A stretch of DNA of 64,000 nucleotides from Sipunculus nudus (lineage: Eukaryota; Annelida; Sipuncula; Golfingiida; Sipunculidae): positions 24,073,456-24,137,455 of the forward strand of contig CM049318.1 of the NCBI GenBank assembly GCA_026874595.1, in the 5' to 3' direction. Below the pieces are notes generated by a model. That model did not search any database and was not told where the DNA came from. It saw only the letters and a program-made list of their open reading frames with translations. The position numbers and the translations under genes are program-made. This document shows, piece after piece, positions 26,437-39,800 of this stretch (the stretch's first letter is position 1; each line of letters begins with the position of its first letter).

Positions 26437-28687
26437 TCTAAATTTCTGTTTGTGACGGATTAGTTAAATGTTTAGTAACTACATTGTAAACCCCCCCTGA
26501 AAAACCTCTATTGTTATCCAATAAAATACACATTTCAGGATAAATCCTGATGGTTTCTCATTTCGCCTTTGGAGATATTTCACAATAACCTACTGTTATA
26601 AAGAAGATAAATATTACAAAAACGTTATTCCTTTTTCGTGTATTAACAAGGAATAACTGATCTTTTGACAGTTCATGAGATTGTAGAAGGAGAAATGCTC
26701 TACAGATTTGTTCCCTGATTTTGTGTAGCGTGATTGTTTGGTGACCATTAAAATATACAAATTCACATATTCATATACAGATAAAATACTCGGCTTATAC
26801 ATACAAAGCTTTATTATTTTATCTTGTGTCACATGGCGCAGTTAATTAACACACGAATGGTCAATGAAGATTGACATTTGTATAATACGTTAGACATACA
26901 GAGTACACGAACTCATATCCCTTATGAACGAAGGGATAAGATTCTTGTAGCTTTAAGAAGAGTAAGTGATATAATGAATTCCATATTGTATTATTTTGTT
27001 TTGCGATTCAAAGAAACTAGAACAGTGAAGACAGAATATAACAGCATAGGTTATTAACCTAAGAAATTATAATCTTATTAAACTTACATAAAAAACATAC
27101 CCAAGTCTACCCAGAGATATGAAATTTACTATTAAGTTTCAAAATTATAAACATGTTTGACCTGTGACTAGTAGGGTATATTGTAAAGTACAGTTTGCCC
27201 CTATTTGTGCAGTTGTTATTTAAAAATAAGCAGTTTTATTTCTGGTTTTTGGCAGTTCAAAATAGTTCGTTTTGTTGCCGTCACATCCTGCAAAACATGC
27301 GTATTAGTAAATAATTAAACTTCATTGATAACTAAGGTCAAGGCTATGCACCATATACGTGGCACTGGTAGTAAATGTAGTTTGCAAAAGCGTCTGTCAT
27401 ATTAATGTATGATTAAATCTACTTTGTCATATATATTCATTCATAATATTTATAATAAAATATAAGCAGGATTTCAATCGATTATGGACCAAACTTTAAA
27501 AAAACGATCATTGATGATCCTGGTCCCTTGGCCTTATAGTCGATCCCTCAGGTCTCAGTTTAAGGCGGAGACGTTTGTGTATCTATAAAATTTTCTTAAA
27601 ATTTACCCTGTTCGCGAGAGCCGATGCTGACTCTCATGTTAAATCCAACAACACTAGATGACTATGGAGTTACTACCGGAAGTCAGTGACAGGTCTATTA
27701 TGAGACAACAACAAAAGACAGAGTCGGTGTTTCCCTTGGACGGGCTCAGGCCGCTGCCCGACGAGAGTTTGATGCTATCGCTGATTGGACGGAAATTGGT
27801 ACCACAAAACAATCGAAATCAGATCCCGGTTTCTATGACAACAATCACCTAAATGAAATTGTCGCTGAGGCCACGATGTAATTTACACCTAATGACCGCC
27901 GGATATCCGGTCCGGTCCAGCCTTGATAATTTATAGAGGGTATCCTAACGGCTACAGAGGGCGCTATCTGTTTTGGGGAATGACAGTAAATTTTATATCA
28001 ACACTGTCACTTAAATCACGTTGTATTGACCTGCTTAGGTCCCAGGTTCCTAAGGAAAGGCAATCGGTACCATTGTGCTTGCATCTAGTGAGGATAAAGG
28101 GTTAACAGTCACCCCTATCTTTACTAGGACAAGTTACCTAAGTGAAGTTCCCACGACTTTATTCGGCTACCCCTCATCAATAACCCTTCTTTAAATTTGC
28201 TTATTAAGATTCTGTAATATTTTATCAAAACCTGTCGTGCCGTTGCATAGACTGGAACCCCGCTCTTTTAACGCGTTATAGTGATTGCAACAGAGAGACC
28301 GGAAATGTCTCAATTGTTGGATGCGTCAGCTTAGCCAGTAAAAGTTATTCATATTTATTTTCTAATGAGCCTTCGCTCCTCCTTTGTCTATGATACAGAT
28401 TCTAAAATCCTTTGTATATCCAAGCAGATGAGTTAAAAAAGACTGGTAGTGCACCCAATATTTTTAAAACAATTTCACCCATTGTGCTCGTATTTTAAAA
28501 CCGCTATATAACATCAGTTGTGTCATTTTCTGAGAAGTGGAATCGTGTGTTTTTCTTAATCTTTGTGTATAATATTTTGAATCAAATTTGACTAATTTGT
28601 GTGAATTTCGGCCCAAAATGACATAGGTCATGGTTGGCAGCTGAGCGTCATGACACATGGGTCACTTGTTTTTTTTTTGTATTTCAG

Positions 28688-29141
28688 ATGACGGAAGCTC
28701 CACCCGTGGTGATGGAGCCGATGTGCTCCGACAAATTCGGTAGCCTTCCCATGAGCACTTTCTCCATCCGGGTATCAGTGATGTGTTACATGTACTTGTT
28801 CAGTCGGAAAGAAAAAGAATTGACGTTTGGAAGTTTATTCTCATTAAGATATAGAAACCAGACTCGTAGTCATGGGCCAGCGGAACTATCTCCAGACGGC
28901 AAAAACGAGACCGTCATGGCGCTAGTGTGCGCTACTTTAAACGCAGATGAATGTGAACGCTGGAGAGCGTGTACCGCTGCCGGCGCGCGCTGTTGCCAGG
29001 AAATGACGGAAATGCCGCCAGAGGTCCCTGCTGGTTACTGCCCTCGCACGTGGGATGGTTATAGCTGCTGGCCCGATACCCCTGCAGGGAAATCTGAAAG
29101 AGGGCCTTGTCCGTCCTTTATGGAACACGCCATAACGACAA
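28688..29141 (+). CDS. Receptor exon 1 of this model: N-terminus and most of the hormone-receptor domain
   Basis: The acceptor is a pyrimidine tract ending GTATTTCAG at 28687, directly followed by ATG. The donor is ACAA|GTAAGA at 29141/29142, leaving one base (phase 1). Residues 1-151 include NxT sites at N57 and N73, an extra cysteine cluster (C89, C95, C102) and the first four canonical ectodomain cysteines. An in-frame stop lies at 28619-28621, just upstream of the acceptor. Because a strong acceptor abuts the ATG and no hydrophobic leader follows, this is probably an internal exon, with the true start and signal peptide further upstream. Residues about 29-52 are less receptor-like; a short unremoved intron there cannot be excluded. 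Confidence 0.85.
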
Positions 29142-29980
29142 GTAAGAAAAATATACCAATTTGCTTTACTTTAGGAGGTATAGGTGAACGGGATTTGTTG
29201 ACCTTTTATTGATGATTGGGAAACACGAAAGTAATAGCCGTGTTTAGTTTTTTGGGTACCCTGGTTCCCAAAAAAATTGTTTTTGTATTATCATTTTACC
29301 AACTCGTTTTTCACAGTGGCCGGCGAAACTGTCGTCAGTCATTGCTACTAAGGGAAACAGTAAGTTTAAATTTCCGAACGGGAATGTTCGAATGTTTCCT
29401 CTATTTGGAACTCAACGGGTCGGCTGAGATTAAAACCTGCGAATATTCATCCTTAATAATAGGAAGATCACCCTGCAAACTCTGGTAAATAAAGCTTCGG
29501 TAACATAATCAATTCATTGTAAGAACTGCATAAGATTCGTGGTTGAACACGTTAGGATCTATGCTTGTTCTCTTCACCGAGATCTCCACTGTTATAGAAA
29601 GCAGTGGTTAAGTGAGATGAGTTATAAAACCGAATGTATTGCAACCATTGTACACGAATTGTAATTCCATCATAATATACGTCATGGTTTTTGTTCTAAT
29701 GCAGGATCCTCTATTAAGAAATGTACCGTGAACGCCACATGGTTCCGGCTTGACGGGAATCCATGGACGAACTACGCTATTTGTGTCGACATGGAGGTAA
29801 GTCCGAAGTATAGCCTCTAATGTAGTCATGTGACGTGTTTAGTTACCCGTTTTACATATAATTTAAACATAAACATTTGTTTGTCCGATATAGTATAAAT
29901 GAAGTAATCTATATGTAAGCTACTTTCTGCATTTCAGTAAAAATATCATATAACTGTTCACATATTTTTGTATAAATGTT

Positions 29981-30068
<88 letters not shown>

Positions 30069-33000
30069 TTCATAATACACGGGATTCCGACTTTGTGGTT
30101 TTTGTTGTTGTTATTTTCTCTCTGTATATACATGGAGGTTGTTCATTCCAGGCTCATATGAAGGCTGTGTACATCGGTCTGGCCTGTAGTGTCGTCAGTC
30201 TGTCGCTGCTCATTCCAGCGACAATTATCTTCCTCTGTTACAGGTTAGTTGCGGTATTTGTACATACGGAATAACACCACGAATAGTCAAAGAGTCCATT
30301 ATCCTATACTTGTTTCCAGTAACAAAATTCACAACGTCTGTTTTGTGCACTCCAAATAATATTCAGTCATCATAAACGTAATCCATTTATCATAAATCGG
30401 AGGTTAACGGACGTATTTAAACACTCCACAAATAATGTATGCTATCGTATCAGTAACATTTAGAGAATTAATCGGATATCTGAGCATGGGTTGATGGACT
30501 GTTCTGAAAACAACGTTGCCAGATATTTATGTCGTGTTCGGTCCACCTATGATCCTTTAGATCTTTTACGCCGTTTATTACTTCGATCACTGCTACCAGC
30601 GAAAAGTATGAACAATATAGGTAAAAAATTAAAAAAAAACATTGTATGTGCACATATAGATATGGGTCATAGCATGAAATGCAAGTAAATACAGATCATG
30701 ACCTTTACCATGGAAGTGACTTTGATCCTGCAATAAGACCATATTCGGTGAAATACAATTAAACATAACATTTCTCAAGAATGGATGTATGGATAGTTCT
30801 TCCTATAAACAACTTTAGCTGAGCGCCGTGAAGATATGATCCCTAATTTATACAGAGATATATTACAATCATGAAAACTTTTCTTCGAGGGAATTTCTAA
30901 AATGCTTAGCTTTTATTCTTCCATCCTTAATTACCTTCATTGAGGAGAATATGTTTTCACCCTTGCCAGTTTTACTGTTTGTTGCTTGATATGTTGGTCT
31001 GTCTGTTAACAGAATTCCACAAAAAGAATATTAGATTCAACGAAACATTATGCCGGTGTTTGACACAAAGTCGAAAAAAAGCGTTAAATTTTGGTGCAGA
31101 GCCGGATAAGGGGCAGTTGTATTTATTTAGTCTGATATGTAGGGACTCGCTTTGGTGGCGAGAGGTTTATTTTTTTACTCTATGTAATTTGGAAGGTCTC
31201 TGTGCAACTTCTTCGCTTAAAGGATTATAATTTCAATGATGACGTTAGGCTTTTTCTTTTTTTTTCTTTTTTCAAGGCCCAGAGCTATTGTTATAAAACT
31301 AAACAATTAACTTAGTTCTTGACTCATGACATACAATTCCTGTGTCGCTGTGTAGTTTGATTACGATCTTGGCGGAGGGTTGTGACCTCTGACAACTATC
31401 TTGATAACATATATAATTTCATATAACTCATATGTATTTTTTTTTAATTTTTACAGGGATCTACTCCGCCAGCACCGGGTCCGTCTTCATATTAACTTCT
31501 TCTTGTCTCTCATCCTGAGCGGTATCAGTGAGATTCTCTGGTTTATTTTGGTCCATCATGATGTTTTTACCAACTCCGCCACCTCACAGAGGGTCATGTA
31601 TAAAAATCCGGTAAGTGCAGGTCTACGACATTTTTGTACAGGTATACGGCCTTTTTTTCAGAAATTAGCGCGGGCGGGCGTTTACCCCCTCCCCCAGAAG
31701 GGTATGCGTTCATCCCCGTTCGTGTGTCTATTTGTGTGTGTGTTTGTTTACAACGTATCTCACGCAATCATGTACGGAATCGTATGAAATGCTTTTCGAG
31801 AAAGGGCCATTAAAGCATCAGTTTGAAATTGATGTGGACCATGCACATCGTCCGGACCCAGGAACGTCATCAAAGAATATATACATATGTAGAGTCTTTT
31901 ATGCACTAATAGACCCGGGAATTCGGGCCGAATAAGTGAATGCCAACACTTGGCCGAGCCGTGAATTCCTTGGAATGCATTTTTCGAGTTAACCTTTCTA
32001 TTATACTCTTTCGATAATATTTAATATTTTATCCAATTTTATTAAACCTTTATCTAAATAAATTATTTTATGTTCTGTAAAAAATGTTCGAGCGAATGTG
32101 GCTCGAATCAGGTCAGTTTATACTGAAAATCAAAATATGTTTGATATGGGGCTTGGTGCCTGAATAACTAACTTTTTGGCCTTATCTTTATTTCAAATGT
32201 CGATGGCAGTAAATCGTTGTTACGTAGCCCTGTGACCACGCCTCATGAACGCCCGTTCACTATAAATGTACCCTTTAACATGACATTTAATGAATTACTT
32301 GTCACAATGTGCATTATCTTACGCTGTCTATTCGTATTGGTAGAACACAAACGTTTCCGAGCAAAACCACAATGGTTTACAGCCTTGTTGTACCTTTTTC
32401 ACCTACTACACATTCACTATTGTTTTGTTGTGTGTTGGTAAATACAATCCAATGTACAATATATAAAAGACCAAAGGTACAATATTGCGTGCACGTAATC
32501 TCGAGGAAGAAATAAGAACTTGTGATGGATCCAAACTATAAAATTTTTTTACCGTTGGTCGCCATCTTTGTTTATGATAATAATGCAGGACGCTATGTTT
32601 TTAGCAGGAATATACATTTTTCTGATACACCTGATATATACTTTACTATAAAAATGCTTTCTTTCGGGCAACCAATCTCGCCCGGTGTAAGTCTATTTCT
32701 AATATGAATAAGCGCAAGGAATTGTTGGAGAAAATAAATTTATTATTATATATTCCAGATGAAAAAAGGGTATTTAACGTATACTTAATAGGTCTATGTA
32801 TGGTAAAATAATGGTTACCTTAAATATATTGCTATTTTCTTTTCAGGTGTGGTGCCGGATCCTCTCATTCTTCAAGGTGTACCTGAGGTGTACTAATTAT
32901 TTCTGGATGATGTGTGAGGGATTCTTCCTACATCGCCTGATATCTAATGCTTTTGAGCAGCCCAAATCCCTGATTTACCTGTACATAGTTGGATGGGGTA

Positions 33001-33758
33001 AGTTTCATGTAGCAATGTTATCCTTCTTCTACACCATCACATTGTTCTTTATGGAAGAAAGTATTTGTATTTGAAGCATCACTTATAGTTGTATATTTAC
33101 AAATGTAATTACTGCATTTGTTTAAAGGCTAACCTGAGATTGTCACCGAGAACTACTACATTTGCCAAGATTATCTGATGTCAACAGATTGCATTTTTTA
33201 TTTTCACCTCTGAAATGTCCATTAACCCTAAAGCAAGCCTTTACCTAAATTGACAATTTTACAATGAAAACTGAGGAACATACTTGTAATGTAAACATAC
33301 ATGTAATGTAAAAGTAAAGAGAGGCAGAATGTGACCTAATTATAAACATATTTGAGGGGAAAGATAAACGGTTTAGATGTTTGTCTTGAAAGGTTCATTC
33401 GTATGAGATTAAACAACACTTTATCCTGAATTCATTTCATATGTGTACGACTGGAAAATGTCAGAATTCATGGCCTTCACTCGTATAATAGAGCGGCCAT
33501 TTTAAAACGTGTACCCTGTTTAAAATGTGTCGAGTTACCGGCGTCTGTGGCTCAGGGGTAGAGCCCAGGACTCAAAGCCGGGAGATCGTGAGTTGGAATC
33601 TAAGCCGAGGCGGTGAGATTTTTTACGGTCGGCCCATATATATATAATGGCAATTAATTCAATGCAAAAACAAAGGTTTTGTGTAGCACAGGCGTACACA
33701 GGAACTGAGGGATAGTTTTATGTAGCTAAAAGTAATACACTAACACGATTAAAGCATT

Positions 33759-33823
<65 letters not shown>

Positions 33824-36800
33824 TAACCTGGTTTGAACAATTAACATGGACATTAAAGTATTAATAATACTCATCGTAAAAACGGATCATTTGATGCGAG
33901 AAATTTACTGGATACATTCATACAGATATGGATACATAAATACATATTTGCACATTTAATATGCAGGTATAACAGAAAAGAATGAAGAGAGAATATCGAA
34001 AAAAAATAGAGCGTTTATTTATTAATGCTCTCCAAAACCAACAAGACCAAGCTCAGTCGTCCATTTTACCTCAATGGTTTATGATCCCATCATTAACAGG
34101 TTACTCTTAGTTCTCTTGAGAATATATAAAACTCGAAAAATGGATAGTTTAGACACTAGGTGGATATCTATTCCACGGTGGGCCATTGACTGTAACCTTA
34201 GTGTTTTGATCTTGAGGTAACCTGTTGGGCAGGGATTTAGCGGTGGTGATTTATTCTGCCTGTGGGATGCAACCTTAGACATTTCTGTCAAAAGTCGCAT
34301 GTTCTCACCATTATTCCAGAATGTTTATCTTTCACGGTAGAGATTATATATAAATATCCTTTTAGGCAATTTTTTCCCCCAAATTGTATAATAAGTATTT
34401 TCAACTTAGGTGTGCAATGTTGAGTTTAACGTAATAGGTTATATTAGAGAGGGGATAATTTGTAAAATCCCGTCGCTATGCCCAATTACAGAAGTAACAG
34501 TGACGTGAAATGGAATGAATAATCTATACATGTGAAGTAATGTCGACAACATGTTTCTAGACATTGCACCGTAGGTTTTGCGGAACGGTCCTATTCTTGC
34601 TACATATACATTAATATTTGAGCGGCAAGATGCACTATTTCACGGGGCGTATGTTCCATATCAAAAATTATCACAGAACTATCCTAAAGTCTTAATTCAT
34701 ACTGCAATGCTAACTGTTGCTATTTTGGAAAGATTAAAGCAACGGAGCCAAAATGATATTTACAAAACTCATTTTACAATATATTTTTACACATAAATTT
34801 ATAAATATAAATACACATTCACAAAACAACGCTTTATCCGTTAAACCAATGATGTGGTAGAAGATAATTATGATATTTGATACTGAAAGAAGTTTCATCC
34901 GTAAACAAGCGTCCACTGTAAGGTCAGGAAGGATGGAATAAAGCTAGTCTTTGATAACATAACCGGGATCCACAAACGAAGTATGGCACCGAAAAAATTT
35001 GACATATGTGTCTATTTGGTCTTCTCCGTCTCAGTGACCTTTTTTTCCATCTCACATACGATAAAAAATGCATAAATCCCTCTTACAGCTTCCCTATTTC
35101 CACATAAAGGTACAGATAACTGTTGTTCTCACTTTCTCAGTAAGAAATTTTTCTCGTCCAAATACTACAGCTTAATTCTGCCTCGCTGGTGCAGTGATTT
35201 TTTTTTTTACAAAAAGAGAAAATGATATTTGTTTTCTTCGCATCGACGGAACTACGTATTCAGGCCAAGGAACATATGTCAACTCCACTATTATAAAACT
35301 AATATAGTTTTAGTTTTTTCATTACACTGAAGATAGCTCAGAGGTAGTTCATTGCCCTTAACCCTCATAATATATACACAAAGTATCCGAGTCTTGATAT
35401 TTAGTATATAAGTAATGGTTAGCATATAAGTAGGATTTAAAAGGGGCTGGCTCGATTGTCAATCGAATAAGGAACATGCGTACATTGCCAAGTAATGCAT
35501 TGTCGTTCAAGTAACGACGTCTTTAACGATGTATAGGTTTACACCAAAAGCGTATATGGTGTGATGCACAAAAGGTTGTCGACAGTTCTTCAAATGTATA
35601 GATTGTCAATTCCAACTCAGCTTGTCGTTTTTCGTTTTTTAAATTCGAACTGTTCAAAACATTCTTACGGTTTGACTTTATTTAGTTTTCCGTGGTCAAA
35701 CCTCCTTGTCATGTTTTTCCATAAAAAATCATACAATCTTTGCATTTAGACCAACCGGGTCAACACGGCGACTATTTTAGCTTTGCTCTAATGTTTCCAA
35801 TGACACATTTGCGTTCAAAGCGATAATCGGTGATCGTTTATTACTTTGACTCTCTTTGACATTTGAGTGACGTCCCTTCAGGCCTATATTGTTCAGTTTC
35901 CTGAAAGCAGTGTCGCACATTTGGGGCAAAAAAAACAACCTGTAACGGCAGCAGTTATACCGGGTTTACCAGAGGGATACGAAGACTTTCACGTTACAAA
36001 AAAGTATTTTTATTAAACCTCTCATGTCGTTATCATAGCCCAAAAGAGACCAATTATACTTATTACTAATTATAAGCAAAAAAAAAACAAGTTTATATCT
36101 ATAGCGAAACATTCTTCCCTCCAATTCCGCCACTAAGTCAGGTTTTTGCGATGTTTATTTACTTGAGATTTTTTTTGCTAGGTTTAAGTTGTGACAAACT
36201 AAATATGCCGCAGCGTAAAACGATAAGTTGAAATTGAAAAGGAGCTATGCTTGACCTAGGAAAAACTGCTCAGGTTTTAAACTAATTTGTAATCGAAGAA
36301 AGAAAAATAAAATTAAAACTCAGCGTCACTCAGGGTATTATGTATCGGAAAGTTAATAAATCATTAAAGCATGAAAATATACAGAGGATTGCTATGGGTG
36401 CAATCACTCGTTTCCTGATTCATGTTTCAAAGGCTGCTACTGAAATGTAGCCATCTGCGCAAAATTCCCAATCTTATATGTGAAAGAACCAATAATGTGA
36501 ACTGAGAAGTTATTGACATCATAAAAGATGACATCCGAACAGCGGCAAATTAAAATGTCAATCAAAGAGGAAGGATCAGAAATGGACCTTTACTGAGGAA
36601 TGAGAAATTGTAAGAGAAAACTTTGATAGTTGTTTGTTAACAAAGTAATCGCAACAAAAAGGTGAAAATAATGAAAATAATCAAATCTATACAGTGTATG
36701 TCGGCCCAGGCCTGCACGAGTCTACTCCACTGGGAACCAAACCAATTTTCGGAGTGAACTTTTGGATGAGTTGGCGCATGTAACTCTTTACTGTGTTCCC

Positions 36801-39800
36801 TATTTTCATCTAAAGCGGTGTTTGAAACCGAGACATGAATGTGTATTAAATTATTAAAGCAATGTTCATGAAAGCTACAAAAAAGATATTTGCTTTCGGA
36901 ATACCCTAAGCAATATACAATTCCCGGCTCGAAGACTTCTTATGTTCACTGTCGACCTTCTATTAAAACTTATCTAATAAAGCCATATAAAACTGAATTT
37001 TGTCAATAATAAAGACTGACAGTCAAGTTATCGCTATGATCATTTATTTTTAGTGAGACATGTTTAAATTGAAAACATATAATTTAACCTGTTTTTTTTT
37101 ATCAAGAAAAAAATAACAAATTGACAACAGGTGGTCCTCATGTCTGCTTTTACAGAGCCTAAATTAATGTTTTAGGAAATGACATTGACCTCCAATCGAA
37201 GATTTGCATTCTTTCCTTACGTTACTGCAAAATATTACATAACAAAAGACTTTCTGTGATAATGTATTTTGGGTAAGACAGGTGCTTTGGCTACGCAAAG
37301 TCAATGTGAAATGACAATAGATTCAACCAGACTCATATTCGATTGTAATAAAAGCCAAAGAACCCTTGAGCAAACATTTACTGCTAAGAAATTAAAATAA
37401 ACGATGAAATGTATTTGTGTGATAGACAATGACACTTTGACAGTTATCTAACATTGTTTAATAGGTCACTGATCGCTCCTGTGCTCGGGGAAGATCCAAG
37501 ATAATTTGAAGGATGGGGGAATTACTATGTGACCTTGAAGGACGTTCCGGTTTGCACTCATGTGTAAAAACAGACAAATTCAAACTAAATCTGTATAGTT
37601 ATGCTCAAACATGGGAGGAGAGAAGATTTGAAAAAGATTGGTTCCAAAAAAATCCTTCCGGCCGTTTATCTTTGATACCATGATACCATGTCATTTGTGA
37701 GATAGGTTAGTCGTGAAAGTATTAGAAGGACAATAAACGAATATTGACTTCTTCTAGCATCCGATAATAAATAAATCTTAAAATTAAGCGGTAAATCTTA
37801 TTTTTCATTGCAAATATTGGATAGTCTGGATCGAGTATAGTCTACATTACAGGAAACATTCTAAAATGAAACTCTATCTGCATTGGTTTAGAGGTGATCA
37901 AGTCAATAAATTTAGACATAATAACCTTGTTAATAATGAACGCAATGTAATTTTTCAAAAGCTGAATTAAAATTTCCTGAGTAATATACAAACATTAAAA
38001 TACGTGTTTGGATAAAAGCAATGGTTAAGCAGCGAAAAATATGGATAACAATCCAGTATATATTAGCTTCTCTAACTATGCTGAAAGTAATCAATCCAAT
38101 TAAAATCAATTTCAGTAAATGTTTGAATATTACCTGCATATTGAATGTTGATGGTCTGTCGATCCACGGTCAAACGAAGGTTAAACGACCTATGTTGTCT
38201 TGACAAAGGTTAGACCTTGATACGACCCACAGAGCCTGGGGTCACTCCAAATAAAAGGAGTAGTTTCTCTTGCTAACAAAATATGCCTGTTATACGCACA
38301 AGTCGCAAAAAAAGAAAATGCTAATAAGTAGTAATGGTTTTCATGGAAAAAAATATACGGCAAATAAAATCCGATTGGTTTTGCAGTCCAAGTAATGCAA
38401 TCTTCGTGGAAGGTTGAAGTGAAACATCGTACATCGAAAAAAAAAAGAAAAGATAAAACAGACTGGAGGAAAGGGGACATTTGGCAGTAGGACGCGTTGA
38501 ATAAGCGCTGAATTTTCTCTTGCATAAAAAAAATATTGTCAATTTTGCACTCCTCGCAATAGGAAAAATGTTGTGAAAAGTCAAAAAGTAGCAATGACTT
38601 AAAAAAATACACAATATAAAACGATCCCTGAATGGATCTGTAGTTTCAATCACGCAATTGGTCCTGTAGAGGCGGATTTAGGGAGGACGACCCTTCCTTT
38701 TATTGCAAGAAAAAAATGGGAAAATGAATTATATATTTATATTTACGGTTCGAATCCCAAAAGCTGTTCCGCATTTTTAATCCAGTGCCGTTTTCTACTC
38801 TCTATACTCTTGCATGCAAAGAATATGTATAAATTCTGTTACATCTCTCGACACACTTTCTGACCTGTGAAAGAGGGTTTATGCCCTCCCCCCCTTTTTA
38901 GATCCTTTATCCGCCCATGATCATGTGAGGCAGAAGAAAAACACCGCCCCAAGAAAAATGTACTGTACTGAATGGGGATTTGGAGTTCTTGCATAGCTTT
39001 GATTTAGCGTTTAACAGGTCGGCTTGTTTCCTATAAGTTCTTTCTAATTTTCACAGGATAAGGGCGCCTTGCTCTCAAAGTGACATTAGCCCTTCCGTAA
39101 TTGACTTTGATGCTCCAATTGCCTAAACCAGTTCTGACTGACACATCTATATCGCCAGTACTGTTTGTCAGGACGTTTTATTAAGCAGAAAGGTTGCATG
39201 TCTCTTCACCTTGTACGCTGCTATTGGCCACGGATACCAGACGAGCCATATAACTTTGTTTCCCGGCCAATTGCCAGGCTCACGGTCCAGGTATTGGTTT
39301 CGCTGCTTGGTTGAATTTTCTTCTTTATTTATTGATGACGCATCTGTCTGACAATGACCGTGTACTTATTGGTTAAGATCATAGCATTTGAAGAGGGAAT
39401 CGGGGGAAACGGGCCTGACAACCGACATTCGTTTATCAACCTATTCTCTGAGAAGAACCATTCTCAGTTGACACACTAGATGCTTGTAGTAAGGTGAACT
39501 GTAATAACTGTTTATTAGCGGCTTATAGAAAGGTTTGTGTTTTACAACCTGACTCAATACGAACTGTGTATAATTAATCAATTCAATTTGGTAAATAATA
39601 AACCCATTCAATAATATGCATTTCACCGACAAACCGTTAGTTTATCAGTAATTTTAGTTGATATACCAACTTTCTCCCGGTTAATTACACTATATACATT
39701 AGTTCCACACTCCATTGTAAGATGCGTACATTGGTTTCGTCATATACACGTGTGTACTTAAACGTAGCACCCATGTCAAAGTCCCTTCATTTGAAAATCA

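Larger units (their letters stand above)
12621..28687. other. Region 5' of the receptor exons without a confident gene
   Basis: It holds SINEs, MITE-like elements, microsatellites and the G-quadruplex motif. The missing first exon(s) and promoter of the receptor should lie here or further upstream, but none can be identified by eye. A 64-codon frame at 27658-27852 begins with ATG but has no signal-peptide character. Confidence 0.6.

Noticed and set aside
27658-27852. 64-codon ATG frame as the missing first receptor exon
   Set aside because: No hydrophobic signal peptide and no convincing donor in the right phase.
33539-33632. Functional tRNA gene
   Set aside because: A and B boxes are present, but there is no clean 7-bp acceptor stem, and the same sequence with extra body occurs at 19.8 kb, so it is a SINE.
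35332-35400. tRNA-like GATAGCTCAGAGGTAGTTC
   Set aside because: Looks like an A box, but no B box or T-arm follows at the right distance.
38744-38770. GGTTCGAATCCC B-box-like motif
   Set aside because: It stands alone inside a MITE-like element with no A box upstream.
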